The notes beneath the pieces are model-generated. The model saw nothing but the letters and a program-made list of their open reading frames with translations, had not been told where the DNA came from and made no database searches. Below, piece after piece: positions 36,290 through 48,979 of a stretch of DNA of 64,000 bases. Location of the stretch: NCBI RefSeq assembly GCF_040939455.1, contig NC_134119.1:16356501-16420500 (forward strand). Reading direction: 5' to 3'. The stretch is from Microcebus murinus (Eukaryota > Chordata > Mammalia > Primates > Cheirogaleidae). Position 1 is the first letter of the stretch. Every line of letters starts with the position of its first letter. Position numbers and translations under genes: made by a program.

Positions 36290-36700
36290 GATGCAGGCGC
36301 CCACTTACGAAGAAGGCTGATGGATTTGGAAGCCCAGTGGACAAGGCTGAGGAGAGAAGAGGAGAACAAGTGGAGACCATTAACACAGCTAGCTCTCTGA
36401 GGATTTCTGCAGCAAATGAGGCCGCTATTAAGACATGTAGACTAAGGCGGGCACACAGATGATTCCAGGGAGATGGAGGGTGACAGTGAGAGTGAGGTTC
36501 CTGAGTTAATGGTGAGGGCAGATGGGACCCAGAGCATCAGGGAAGGATTTGGCTTTTAATAGAGCCAGAGGCACTACTCTAAATTGTCACAGGAAGGAGG
36601 CAGAATGTGTGACTTCAGATGCAAGTACATCAGGGAATTTGGTGATGGGAAAATAAGGCAATTCTTTTTTTATTTTATCTATCTTCAAGATTTAAGAAAC
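36290..36700 (+). repeat. Ancient mammalian interspersed repeat, name not recalled
   Basis: The text 'agagcatcagggaaggattt', 'ggcttttaatagagccagag', 'ttgtcacaggaaggaggcag', 'gtgacttcagatgcaagtac', 'gtgatgggaaaataaggcaa' and 'ttctttttttattttatcta' follows a pattern I recall as a widely dispersed mammalian repeat ('..ttttagataggaccagag..tgtaacaggagggaaggcag..ggctgcagatgcagg..ggtggtgggaaaatgagg'). I cannot supply the name. Confidence 0.5.
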
Positions 36701-37995
36701 CCACAGCCACAGAGCCTTCCAAACAATTTACATTGCAAAATGACTATTGTCACCCATAGCATTACCAGAAAAGCACTTTTGATTCCCAGTCATCACGGAA
36801 ATCAATATGCAGGGTGTACAAGTGATAAAAAATCATCTTCTCAACATGGAGACTAAAGATATAGGACTCTCACATTCTGGAAGTGATGCGAGTACCCATA
36901 ATTACCACCATAAATTTGCTGAGTACTAAAAATAATTCTGTATTTTCCTGTAGGATTTGCAAGCTAATAATAAGCAATTTCCAGCTGTGTGCTGTGACAG
37001 CAAAAGAGAGGGTCTAACATCCTTATAATTATATTTTCCATATCCGTATTCACATTAGAAAATACTGATTAAGACCCATCTGCTTAAACTAGTTTTTCAT
37101 TGTTAAAATTGCTGTACTAGGTGACTTTTATAAAATCTGACTATACTGTATACCTTGGACTTCAAAAAGATTATCAAATATTTTACACTTTTTATGCTTT
37201 TTAAATACACAGGTATGATTGTGAGACAAAAGGACTAACAACAATTTTGAAATTGTTCTACAAAGGAGATTCCACAAATGCATCCAGAGGGCTCCCCTCA
37301 TTCGGCAGCTAAAGCTACACGGAACAGCAAGTTTTACCATGTGACACATGAGCTCACTTCATTCTGCTCAACAAAATGAGTGAGACTGAGAACAACTAAA
37401 TTAAATAGAGATTTCTTGGGTCTATTTCCTCAAACTTCACATGTTCTTCTGAGTACTTGAAATGTCACTACCCAAAGAAAGGTCATGAATTCACTGTTGC
37501 TTTTTGGAGGTATTGTGAAAAAAGAATTACTCTTTGGGACAACCTGATAAGCTTGGCTTGCTACTAGGGAGGGCCACACCTCCTCAGGGGTTCTCAGGCT
37601 TCCCATAACTCATTTCAAAGCTCGCAGCAGTTCTGTTTTGAGCCAGGCAGGCAAGATGTGGCTAAAGACGCCACAGTTGGACCTTTAGTATTTCCCCCCC
37701 AGGAAAACCAGAGAAAGCACAGTAAATATCTGCTGCCAACTTGGATAGGGAAGATGCCTCAAAAATATGAAAGGGAAGAGTTTAATAAAACCAATTCAAA
37801 AAACATGTGGTGTTTGACTTGAATCAACATTATTGGACACTCAAGTTTCCTAAAATTTAAAAAAATTCAAATTGATTACCATGATGAGCATCACCCATCT
37901 CTCTACATCTCTGTCCATTTATCTATCTGCTCTGTCACTATATGCCAAGTGCCTTACTACCAGTAATACAATTAATGTTATCCTGCTTGTTTTTT
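36701..37995. other. Unassigned non-coding stretch
   Basis: No long open frame and no recognised repeat. Confidence 0.4.
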
Positions 37996-37999
37996 TTTT

Positions 38000-38300
38000 C
38001 ATTATTTTCAATTTTAGCTTTTCACTGATATAAAAAGTACATACAGAAATACATATAGTCATAAGTGCACAGCTCGATGGAGTTTCTGAAACTGGGCACA
38101 TCTACATAAGCAGCACATATCAAGGAAAATCACATAACCAACACTGTGGAAGCCCCACGTGCTCCCTTACAGTCACTGCTTTCCCAAAGATAACTTCCAT
38201 TCTGACAGCTCATGGCACAGATTCACCCTCCTGTTGTTATATTGTATATAAATGGAAGCTGCCTCTGTGTAGTCTCTGGCATCTGGTATTTGGATGGTCT
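38000..38300 (-). repeat. L1M-type fragment, antisense
   Basis: 'catacagaaatacatatagt' then 'cataagtgcacagctcgatg', 'gagtttctgaaactgggcac', 'atctacataagcagcacata', 'agccccacgtgctcccttac' and 'atataaatggaagct' follow an old L1 antisense segment with 'cataagtgtacagctcgatgaattttcacaaagtgaacac...'. Confidence 0.7.
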
Positions 38301-38317
38301 TTTAACAGGAACGAGAA

Positions 38318-38400
38318 TCCACTAACATTTGCTTAGCTCTTGCCAGGCACCATGTAAGGTCCTTACCACACCAACATTGTATTTGACACATGACATATTA
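38318..38400 (-). repeat. MIR fragment, antisense
   Basis: 'ccactaacatttgcttagct' then 'cttgccaggcaccatgtaag' and 'gtccttaccac' parallel the MIR complement 'ctaacatttattgagcgctt...gccaggcactgttctaaggtctttac'. Confidence 0.6.
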
Positions 38401-39165
38401 ATAATAAATAAAAGACTAAGAAAGTTGTCCATAGAGCATATTTTGCAATTCAGACTCACCTTCCTTACATAGGCAAATGTATTAAGTATTTCCCTTCCAA
38501 TGTAGAAGCCAGAATACCACTGAAATCATAGGAATAGTTTGCCAACTGCTACTATGCATACAACAATTTAAGCTGATTGGTTTCCTTCCAAAGTACCACT
38601 GGCTTCACTATTACCAGTGTTACTACAATGTGGTAAAGAACTTCCCAAAAGATAAGTTATGGAGGATAGATTAATTGGGAAAAAATAAACATTTTCTTAG
38701 AGAACTATAATTTTGACAAACTCAAAGGATATTTTTGCATTTCAGGGTGCATCTGCCAGCTGTTTCTAATCAGTTCTGGGTATTTCTTCTCCACTCCATC
38801 GTAGGATATGTTATATTCACAGAGGAAGCGTCAGAGTATCATCACCAAAAGGTCAAAATTTCTGTGCTCAGCAACGTAAGGGACCCACCCTCTGGGGAAG
38901 AAAAAAAAACATCTTGCCCAGAAAACAAGGTTAGGCAGTCTGGTGGAACATTGCAATTTTTGACCACCAGAAAAATATCTTTCTTAATAGGGATAGAAAA
39001 ATTCTGGCATTTTGCAATCACAAAATGAAATGGCTTTAGTGTGGAGATGCAAAGATAGAAGAAGATGAAATGGAAAGTCTGTAGCTGAGAAATGAAGCAT
39101 AAGAAATGTGTCTTCATTGCTGTCTCGAAACTTAAAATAGAAAGCTCCATCAAAAGTCACCAGAA
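38401..39165. other. Unassigned stretch
   Basis: A 97-codon plus-strand frame (38735-39028) and an overlapping antisense 103-codon frame are unrecognised. No gene called. Confidence 0.4.
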
Positions 39166-39169
39166 CATA

Positions 39170-39375
39170 GGAGCGGGGGAAGAAAGTGATTACAAATAGT
39201 AGCACAAGGGAGTTTTTGAGGTGTAATGGACTTGTTTCGGGTCCATTGTGAAGTGGTGATTATGTTAACCTCCTACATGTGTCAAAATTCATGTAACCGT
39301 GCACAAAAAAAAAAAAAAAAAGAAAAGAAAAAGTGAATTTCAGTGTATGCACACTAAAAATAGTAATTGAAAAAA
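39170..39375 (+). repeat. L1M 3' end
   Basis: 'gtttttgaggtgtaatggac', 'gtgaagtggtgattatgtta' and 'gtgtcaaaattcatgtaacc' followed by an A-run (about 39305-39322) and 'gaatttcagtgtatgcac' match the old L1M 3' UTR ('ttttggggtgatggaa...gtggtggttac..gtcaaaactcat..gaactgtaca'). Confidence 0.65.
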
Positions 39376-39594
39376 AAAAAATGAAAGCTTTACAACATTC
39401 CAGACTTCATGCTTGTTAGTTGTAATGGCAGATGTTCAAGAAGTTTTGAGTGGATCAATAAGCGAATGAACAGAGGAAACCATGAACAAAATTATTATTT
39501 TAAAAGTGAAGATAAATTATTGAAACATATTTTGAAATATACTAAAATTAAAAAGTGTAAGCCAATTTATGTTCTAAGGAGTTGGCAGACATAG
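39376..39594. other. Unassigned stretch between two L1M 3' ends
   Basis: A-rich sequence with a 61-codon open frame (39409-39594). Nothing recognised. Confidence 0.35.
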
Positions 39595-39785
39595 TGGGTC
39601 CCTCTGGGGAGGGAAGAGTCATTGCTGGAAGGAGACATAGGGGACTTTTTAGAGGCTAGATGCTCTATTTTTTGCTCTGGGTGCTGGTTACACAGATGTG
39701 CTTGGTTTGTGAAAATTCATCTAGCTGTACACTTATGTGCTCTTTTCTCAGTGTATGATATGCTTCCATAAAATGCTCCAAAAAT
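39595..39785 (+). repeat. Second L1M 3' end
   Basis: 'gggactttttagaggctaga', 'gctctgggtgctggttacac', 'agatgtgcttggtttgtgaa' and 'aattcatctagctgtacact' follow the same old L1 3' UTR plan as the copy just upstream but with different mismatches, so this is a separate fragment. Confidence 0.65.
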
Positions 39786-39789
39786 TACT

Positions 39790-42700
39790 AAAATAATTTC
39801 AAAGTCTATCCTATCTCTAAAAAGCATATTATAAATGTCTTTCACAATTCAATTCTATACAAAAATTGCCTTTCCTGATGAGCCCATAGGGTTCCTTTCC
39901 ACCCCAACCTTAACCAGCCTGTGAGAATTAAGTAACCCATCATATTTCTCCTTTCTGCCTTGGTGGCCACAGGGCTCTGGGTAAGAGCTCCTGTTAGCTC
40001 TAGGACCTCATTTATTCTGCTGGTATATTTTTACTTTTACCCATCCATGACTTTTAGCTTTCTATCTTAATGATGTTATAATACATGTATATTGTATTAT
40101 AAAAGCCAGCTTTTAATGCATTTTGGAAATAGATATAATACAAATTACAAGCTCAAAGTAAGAAAATAGATTCTTATTTATGAGCTTTACAAGCAAACCT
40201 TGCAAGAACAAAACAAAAGTCAACTCCTCTGTGAAAGCTGAAATGTTACTGATCACTTGACCCTCAATGCAGCACAATTTGATTGTCCACTGAGTGTGGC
40301 TATCTCTGTATTACCTAGATGAATACAGAGAATGGTAAAATTGAGCTAAGATCCAACAAGGCTGAAAAACATGTTATAGGAGCCTATGCATAGAGAGAAA
40401 GTTAACAGAAAACCCCTAGATTTGAGACAAACATTCATACCTTAGATTTTAGAGCTCAGTAATAAAATAAATAAAAGTTGAGTCTAATTTCATACACGAC
40501 CTTGTTAAATTAGAAGAAAATGGAGTGACTAGTAAAAGAATCTAAAACAAATGCAGCCATTTGCTTATACCCATAACTGGATTTTCCAGCTATGAAACTC
40601 ATTATTTTCAGATTTCGAGCATACTAAGAATGGTCCCTTGTAAGTTGAAGCCACATCTCAATAAAATGAATATACAATTTGGTTTTTTGGAAGAAAAAAA
40701 ACAAATGTATTAGAACTGATGCAATAAAGTCCAAGTGCTATATGGTTTGGGCTGCCCTAAAGCTGAAATTACAGAAATTTAAGCCAGGGGATTCCACAGA
40801 AATCGCCAGAGCTAAAAATCTTTTAAAACACTCCTATCCTTTCATGACATGTTACTTTCTTCTACTTAGTCTGAGGAAATCACCTTTAGAGCTTGTCTAT
40901 GTTTTTCATATAAATACTGAGAAACTTAATTTTCAAATTCAAGGTTCAAGTAAAAAAAGACTTCCACAAAAAGCTAACTAAATATAACTCTACCAGGTAA
41001 AATAGAGAGAATATCTTTGGAATATATCACAAACTCTAGATGATCCCAGAGTTTTTTCTAGAATTACTCTTTTTTAATGAAAAAAATTAAGATCTGATAT
41101 TTCTCTCACTTGGTTGTTGGTTTTACTAGAATTCAGTATTATTTGTTGGGGTAAAAAGAAAAATCATTATGAAATGCCAAGCAACACTGGCCCAAACTTG
41201 GTAGATACTACCTGGTGTGTATGGATGCTTTGAATTTTATGAAACTGTATGATTTTTTTGGAGAGTCAACTGTTCCCAAGGATCAGTGCTAAGTGTAATA
41301 TTGCCAAAAACACCTGCAGGAAAAGTCTATTCATTTATCACTTGATGCTAGACCAATGTCTATGGTTTGTAATTATTGGCAGTGTGTTGCACAGAAAATT
41401 CCATGGAATTGCATCTTTTTGATTGGTTGAGAATCAAGAGAAACATGAGTACACCTTTTGGAAGATTTAAATTCCAAACATTATTCAGAAAATCAGGTGG
41501 AAAAGTGAAATTGTCACAAGCATGTGTTAATAAAATGTCAAGACATGATTCCAATTCAGATACACCATTCCAAGTGCCAGGGTTCCCTAAGAGAGAGGGG
41601 GACAAGGGTATGTGTGGGTAGGTAACAGGGAAACAGGGATGGGAAATTTAGAAGAGGGAGGTTCACAAGGGGGCTACTTGACAAAGGCCCAAGGAACTAA
41701 AGGGTGGGGTGTGGTTTAGGTAAAATCACCCTAGCACATTTCAGGTTTATTTAGCAGGTAAGGCTTCTTTAATGGAATTAATTATTTCACTAGATTTTAG
41801 AATTTCTCTACTAATCCACAGAACAACTACTTATAAGAGAGTTCTTGGGCACTTTCATTCTAGTTTATCTTCTTTTCATGCCTTGATTAGAGAATTAAAG
41901 AAAGGAACTTACGGAAAAACCTTTGCTGATTTTTCCATGAAATGTTCCTAACAGCACATAGTAATCTCAAAATCTGTGCATGTACTCACATGAAGAGCTT
42001 CTGGGAGCCCTACCTACAATGAGCCTGCTTTTATTCTCTGGGGGAAAAAACAGAAAAAATAGAAACAAAAGTTTATTAAGAAAAATATTTGATTTTGTCA
42101 CATGAGGATATATCATGCTATTTAAAAATGATGTTCATTTGATTTAAAATGACATGGAAAAATACCATATTCTAAAGGCTTAGTGAAAAAATGAGTGGCA
42201 CTGGAATGAATTATGTCAACATACTGCAGTTATTCTGAGAGTAAAATGGTGGAGTATTTCTTTCTGTGCTTTGTAGTGTTCCACTTTTCCAAACTTTTCC
42301 AATTAGTCTTTTGTTGCTTTTTGAATAACATTGCTTTGAAAAATTACCTTGTGGTTTTGATTTTAGTACTTTTCAATTTATCAGTAATAAGAATATTAGT
42401 AGCTATATTTTACAACAATGTAATGTGGATAAGCTCTCCTCATTTATGATTTGAATTTTCTGTAGTTAAAAAGTGATTTCCTTGCATTTATAAGGTCCTC
42501 AGATGGAGTTTTCCTCCCAGGGTTACATCTTTCTGAGACTTTGCAATATCACTTTGATAGTTTGCTGACTAAAAACACGCACCACCATCATTTTCAACAA
42601 GTTGGCAATGGATTTCTTTAGCAGAAACGCTTTTCCGACTCAAATATAAAATTAATGTGGGTTCCCATGCATTTATAAGAAAGGCAATTTTTTAAAACTA

Positions 42701-44970
42701 CAAATGTATAAAATTATAGGACAGTTGATATACTGTAAAGTTATATCAAAATCATTGTACTATAAAGTAGCTAAACAACTTGTCATGCAGTATTTGCACA
42801 TTAAGCTCTTCTGAGAAATTAGCTAAATTAACCAGCAGTTTCTATCACAGTGAATAAACCCTAGGTAGATTATAATGAACGTCACAGAAGTTTGTTGTGT
42901 GTGTTTTTTTTTCATATTCTGCTTTATCAGGAATTAACCTTGAAAATTACATGTTAGAAAAGGTTAATTTTAAAGATGATTTTACCTTGCATAAGTATGT
43001 TACTAAAAGAATTAGTTTAAGAATGGTTTTCACCACAAAGTTGAGAATAAAACAAAAGAAATTCTGTGGGTGGCTAATGGATCTATGATTTATAGTGGTG
43101 AATACTGATTTATGCAAGGGCTTGGAAAGTGTTCATGCTGCCTTTCCAGGAAATGGACACTTTCCTCTTACCTGGGAAATTTGAGTGAAAATATATAATA
43201 CTTTCAATCAGTTATTTGTACAGTGAAATGTTCCCTTTCATTTTGATTAAACTGGAAAGAGTTTAAATTTTCTGAAAGGACGTTTACCAAGATACATGAT
43301 GGGTTCTTTTTAAAATACTGTGAAGAAGTTAACACACTCTCAAATGTTGCCCTGCGATTCCAGGAGATATTAATACCTATTTGTGCAAAAAAAAAAAAAA
43401 AAATACCGTAGTCAAAATTAGTTTGAGAAATGCTACGTTAGAGTTAAACATGTCTTTTTCTACTACATGACTTTTTGGAAAATTAAAAATGATAATGACC
43501 ATTTTAATTTTTAAGATAAAAATAAAGAGTACAGCATTTTCCCCAACTGTCTGATAAGTAACTTGCAGATTAGTGCACACTAAGTCAACATATGTTTACA
43601 AGTTCAAATAATGTAAGTTCCATTTCCCATCATCATCTGGTCATTTTTGCTCTGAAAAATTTCATATTATCATTTCAACCCCTCCCAAACAAATGCCTTC
43701 CATAATCTGCTAAAGATAAAGAAGCAAAATAAGCAATTTAGTTTTTCACCAGTAAGAGGTCTCACAGAATCTAAATATCTCACTTAAAAATATTAATTAA
43801 CTTAAAATATTTAATCATAAAGTTTATACCAAAAATAAAGTTAGATGTTTCTAAGGCAATTAGTAGGATGTATTTTCCCAAGAAAGATAAATTTCCCCCC
43901 AAAACAGGGAATTTATAAACATTTTCACAAGGAACATATCTGTATACAGAAATACAGTTGTTAAATAAACCAAAGAAAGGAAAGAAAATTGGGGTAAGAT
44001 ATTTGGAAAATAATCATTTCTCTTGACTTTCTTGACTTGTATAAATCCAAACAGAAATCCAGAGATTATAACCATTTTTCATTTCAAGGACATCCAAACT
44101 GTTTCCAGCTATCTGTAGGCTGCCAGATGTACAAACAGCACCATGTTAAAAATAAAATAGTGGCTTCAGTAAAAGGCACTTCTTTATTAACTACTGAGAC
44201 CTACAATTGTAGCTCAAAATTCACCTTAAAAGTTAAATTTCTTCAGCACAGTTCTAACTACGAGAAATTGTGTTAATAGTATGCCAAGCCAACAGGTACA
44301 AGGAAAGATGATAGCTGGTAGGAATAAAAATATATTAGGGTTACATTATTGAAATTCTCTAATCTTTATTCTCCACTTTACATGGAATAATGGATACATG
44401 TTGATCCCCTACTATCCTTTTTTTTCTTTCCTGTCAACAGTCTCTATTTTTTGGCTTAATACAAACCAAACCAATCACCACATTAGAAGCCATAGTGATG
44501 GCTTCAGGGATGGGCATGTGACCCAAATTGATCCCATAAGAAAGGATCTCAGTATTTCTGAGGAAGATAAGATTGTCATCGTTTTATTTTGCTAAACTTG
44601 AACCTGAGCAGTCACTGAAGCTGGAGCTGCAATCTTGAGTCAGCTGAAATGCTGAGGGCCAATGTGTGGTGGCTCAAAATAAAGCCAGCACGGAGGATAA
44701 CACAATAGTGAAAGTGTGGGTGCTGTTTGCATAGTCTAAGTGCTGGATCTACTGTCACTGGGGCCGGGTAGAGCCCCAATCAGTTTCTTTTATTGCTCGA
44801 GCTGGTTTGAGTTGGATTTTCAGTCATTTATAACTAAAAGAGGCACATGAGAGTTGCAGCCATTCTATTCATTTTTTCCCAGCAAGACTGATCCCCAAAC
44901 CTATATATCTGCCGAAGTGTGAATATTAGAGAAATTTTGCTAATATTAGTTAAAACTGTTTCATATAAAA
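39790..44970. other. Repeat-poor AT-rich stretch of about 5 kb
   Basis: I could not name a repeat in this stretch. Open frames are at most 100 codons (40679-40981) and unrecognised. A T-run complement appears at 43385-43402 (A-run). No promoter, RNA or splice structure is evident. It stands out only by lack of recognisable transposons. Confidence 0.45.
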
Positions 44971-44971
44971 C

Positions 44972-45895
44972 TTTTATATGAAAAAAATCCTCAATATTAC
45001 TAATCATCAGGGAATGCAAATTAAAACCACAATGATCTATCATCTCACACCTGTTGGAGTTGGTATCATCAAAAGGATAAAAAGGTAACAAACAAGTGTT
45101 GGCAAGAATGTGGAGAAAAGGAAACCCAAGCGCACTGCTGGTGGGAGTGTAAATTAGAATAACTATTACAGAAAGCACTGTGAAAGTTTCTCAAAATATT
45201 AAAAATGAACTACCATATCATCCAGCAATCCCACTACTAGGTATATATTCAAAGGAAAGGAAATCGGTACAATGAAGAGATATATCATATTTATAGCAGC
45301 ACTATTCAAAATAATGAAGATATGGAATCAACCTAAGTTCTCATCAACAGATGAACGGATAAAGAAAATGTGATATATATACACAATGGAATACTAGTCA
45401 GCCATAAAAAGAAATCCTATCACTTGCAACAACATGGATGAACCTGAAAGATATTATGTTAAGTGAGGAAAAGAAGCCAGGAAAAGAAAGACAAATACTG
45501 TAACAATCTCAAATGCAGAATCCAGAAAAGCTAATCTGGTATAAGTAGAGAGTAGAATGCCAGTTACCCAAGGCTTAGTTGGTTGGAGTGGAAGGGTTGG
45601 AGAAATGTTGATGAAAGGATACAAAATTTCAGTGAAATAGAAGGAATAAGTTCAAGAGATCTATAGCACAACACGGTGACTATGGTTAATAACAATATAT
45701 TTTATTCTTAAAAAATGCTAAAGGGTGGATGTTAAGTGCTCTCACCACAAAAATGATAATTATGTGAGGAAATGCATATGTTAATTATATTTAGTCATTC
45801 TACAATGTATATACATTTTGAAACATGTACATGATACATATAATTTTATCTGTCAATTAAAAATAAAATAATTTTTAAAATAAATAAAAGTGAAC
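44972..45895 (+). mobile_element. Old L1 (L1MA-type) 3' end
   Basis: ORF2 C-terminal text in order: 'cacctgttggagttggtatc', 'gtgttggcaagaatgtggag', 'cactgctggtgggagtgtaa', 'ccagcaatcccactactagg', 'atatatacacaatggaatac' and 'tggatgaacctgaaagatat'. The 3' UTR follows with 'gttggttggagtggaagggt', 'aacacggtgactatggttaa' and 'taaatgctaaagg'-like text, ending in an A-rich tail at about 45850-45895. Reading frame is broken throughout; a 114-codon antisense frame is incidental. It starts at the right arm of a 25-base palindrome (44959-44983). Confidence 0.85.
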
Positions 45896-46215
45896 ATTTT
45901 CAAAAAAAACACAGACTAAATGAAACAAAAGAAGTTCAAACCTTTATACATAGCCCCCATGTACCATGGTACAGCATTAGCAAGAGGCATATACTTCTGA
46001 TCAACCAACATGGAATTAAGGAATAGAACCATCAAGGCAGGAGTTAATCAGAAGTGACTTCCTCATCCTTCTCTACAGTTTTTTTGGCTGAGCTGTATGT
46101 TTAAGTATTATTGAGGGAAGTCATGTTCTGGTCAAGGGCTTCAGTATGATTTTTTCCTCCTTTCTCCCAGGCTGTGATCATGACATGGCAGAAGAGGAAC
46201 CTTCTAGTGCAAATA
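45896..46215. other. Unassigned spacer between old and young L1
   Basis: Non-repeat sequence of about 320 bases. Nothing recognised. Confidence 0.4.
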
Positions 46216-46228
46216 TTTTTTTTTTTTT

Positions 46229-46659
46229 CATAGATGTGGAAACAACCCAAGTGCCCATCAATACATCAGTGGATTAATAAAATGTGGTATATGTATACCA
46301 TGGAGTTCTACTCAACCACCAGAAACAATGGTGATCTAGCACCTCTTGTGTTATGCTGGACAGAGCTAGAACCCATTCCACTAAGTGAAGTATCCCAAGA
46401 ATGGAAAACCAAGCGCCACATGTACTCACCATCAAATTGGTATTAAATGATCAGCACTTATGTACACATGTGGTAGTAACATTCACTGGGTATTGGGCAG
46501 GTGGGGGGGAAAGAGGGGATGGGTATGTTCATACCTATCGGGTGTAGTGTGCACCATCTGGGGGATGAACACTCTTGAAGCTCTGACTCAGGTGGGGTAA
46601 AGGCAATACATGTGACCTAAACATTTGTACCCCCATAATAAGCTGAAATAAAAAAAAAA
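46229..46659 (+). mobile_element. Young L1 (strepsirrhine type), strongly 5'-truncated
   Basis: Only the last part of ORF2 and the 3' UTR are present. The ORF2 end is open for 70 codons (46234-46446): '[20 protein letters not shown]' through 'YSPSNWY', the same C-terminus as in the 29.4 kb copy. The 3' UTR shows 'gtgtgcaccatctgggggat', 'ttgaagctctgactcaggtg' and 'tgtacccccataataagctg', with poly-A at 46650-46659. A 13-base T-run (46216-46228) immediately precedes it. No intact protein. Confidence 0.9.
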
Positions 46660-46664
46660 CAAAA

Positions 46665-48195
46665 ACTTTTGGTTTCTAGAATTCTAGTGTCCCCAAGCTC
46701 CAATCTTAATTCACAGGACTTAAGGTAAAAGTCAGCTTGCCTTTAAAGGGGGCAACATGCTTTCTTTCCCTTTCACTGTGTCTCCACTGGAAGCTTCTCT
46801 CATGTGTTACCATCTGGCTTTCATAGGTATTTGAGTTCATGACTTTTAAACAGACTCTCTAGGATGTAATTCTCCCAACACTTAAAAATTACCAGGCAAT
46901 TTTGGCAGCCACATTAGGGCCTCTAAGTTGTCACTAGAGTATCCTTTAACGTACCCCAGAAGTAATCATTAAAAGGTATCCAGGAGTCTTGAAGGGGTTA
47001 AGGCACACGGACAATATTCCTGATGTACTCCCAGGGAGTGGTTTATATACTGTGATAATCTGGCTCAAACTCGAATGTGTTCATGGGAGTTATTTGCATT
47101 CTCGATTATTCCCAGGTGTTGGCAGTTCTGTTCTGCATCTCATCTGCTGGGTGACATGGAGGCTCGCTCTGTGGCTTTATCCCAGCCGGCTGGGGAAAAC
47201 CTGCATGACATGAGCACCCGGACATCCACGTCTACTGAGTGGATGACACCCACCGGGCAATGATGTGACCAGATCTTCCTTCTCTTCCATGAGTGAAAGA
47301 GTACAGTATTTTTACATAACTCATAAAATGATAAAGCCTTGACTAACTTGTACTTAACCATTCATGGAAAAGTTGAAAATACTGAACTGTGAATTGAAAC
47401 CAAGTATTTTTAAATAGAGCTGATATATTTAAATAATTTTTGGAAGAAAAACACCAGTTATTTCAAACACAAGAGTATAAAATGCTGAAAATGTTTTTTT
47501 CTTTCAGTCACTAATCTGCTTAGTAAAGTACTAAAAGCATTTTTTTTTTAATGGTTTGTCTCACTTCAGATTTTGTATTTATTTTTTTCCTATATGATAA
47601 TAATTTGAGATATAGGGTGTAATTCAGTTTGCTGAACAGGTAAGTGTTTAAGCAGATAACATTTTTGTATAATACCAAGAACTGTGAAAGGAAACAGTAT
47701 AACTATGGTAAATTACTTGACAATTGGAAGAGAACTGCTTTAAGTGTTTGACGAAACACACCAACAGGGGAAGGTTTTGAGATGAGTTTCAGAGTGATGT
47801 TTATTCACACAAATGATTAACTGAACGGTGTTTTTTTTTGTTTGTTTGTTTTGGGGGGGGGGTTTGCAGGGGCTAAGCAATAAGATAGAAATGATGACAG
47901 GACAAACTACTGGGAATGCTAAAATGTTGTCTTCTCTCTTTTTAATGGCAAGAAATACAAAGGTAGGATGGAGTTAGAAGGAAAGTATGATATTGGAAAA
48001 AGTTCTAACACAGAGGTCTCAGTCCCACAATGAGTGAAATTAATTTTAAACTGCAATTGTATTTCTAATGGTGTTTCACTGATGAGTAAATGGTTACCAA
48101 CCACACATAGTCATTCTTAAAAATAAGTTGGGGTATAGTAATAGCTTTTTAAACTCATGTTTTTTCCTAACCTTCACCCTGGCCTTAAGCAGATG
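46665..48195. other. Unassigned stretch with a CpG-bearing patch and T/G runs
   Basis: 46990-47270 carries more CG dinucleotides than its surroundings (for example 'cagccggctgggg') and frames of about 75 codons in several frames. A (TTTG)n-like run followed by about ten G lies at 47830-47862. No gene or named repeat. Confidence 0.4.
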
Positions 48196-48199
48196 TTTG

Positions 48200-48310
48200 G
48201 CTTTTTCATAGCACTGTAGTTCTGGAATAAGCTCAGAGATCACCTGGCTGACTCATTTCATCTTACAGATGAGACAAATGAGGCCACATGGTTAAGAAAT
48301 GGCAAAAAAA
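48200..48310 (-). repeat. MIR3-like fragment, antisense
   Basis: 'agagatcacctggctgactc' then 'atttcatcttacagatgaga' and 'caaatgaggccacatggtta' resemble the MIR3 complement 'gatcatctagtccaacccc..attttacagatgaggaaactgaggcccagagaggtta'. Confidence 0.55.
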
Positions 48311-48975
48311 GAAAAGATTCCTAACTCCAAACCTAATGTGACTTGTGTAAAGTTGACCCTCACCAGCTGTCCCCCTATGGCACTACAGAAAATAATACCA
48401 AGTGGCACCCACAACTGATTTGCTGCTCAGTTGACAAGTTTATTGTCTGTATCTTAAGAAACCACATGCAAAAGTATCTTATATTTTGAAAGTGTCTCAC
48501 ATTATTTGGTAGGTTACTTAATACGCTAAAATAATTATCTCAGGTGAATGCACCTACTTACTCATCATCTCAAATACTCCAAACAAATATCTATATAAGA
48601 AAATTATATAAACTAATCACCAGCTAGATAACCACAAAGTTTGCAGAACCTCACTTATGGTTACAGACATGTTTATAAATAAATCTGCATATTCAACCTA
48701 AAAGCAACTTTAGACTGCTTGCATGTTTACCTCCTTAGACTCTCAGAGATCTCTAGGGAATTATTTTTGGAAGAACATTTGCATTTGAAATGCTTCCTGT
48801 TGGAGATCTGTAAGATGCAAGTTAGTTACCAGAAAACCAGAAGCACTTATAAGGTATTGGGAGCGTGGTAAACAGGGACAAGGGACCATGGGACAGCTCC
48901 CAGTGGTTGGCTTGCTGGGGTGGCTTCTCCCTATTGTCTTTTAAAATACTGCATTTTTAAAAACACCTTCATGAC
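48311..48975. other. Unassigned stretch
   Basis: Nothing recognised. Confidence 0.4.
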
Positions 48976-48979
48976 ATCC

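Noticed and set aside
44834..45178. 114-codon minus-strand frame
   Set aside because: Antisense to an old L1 ORF2; not a gene.
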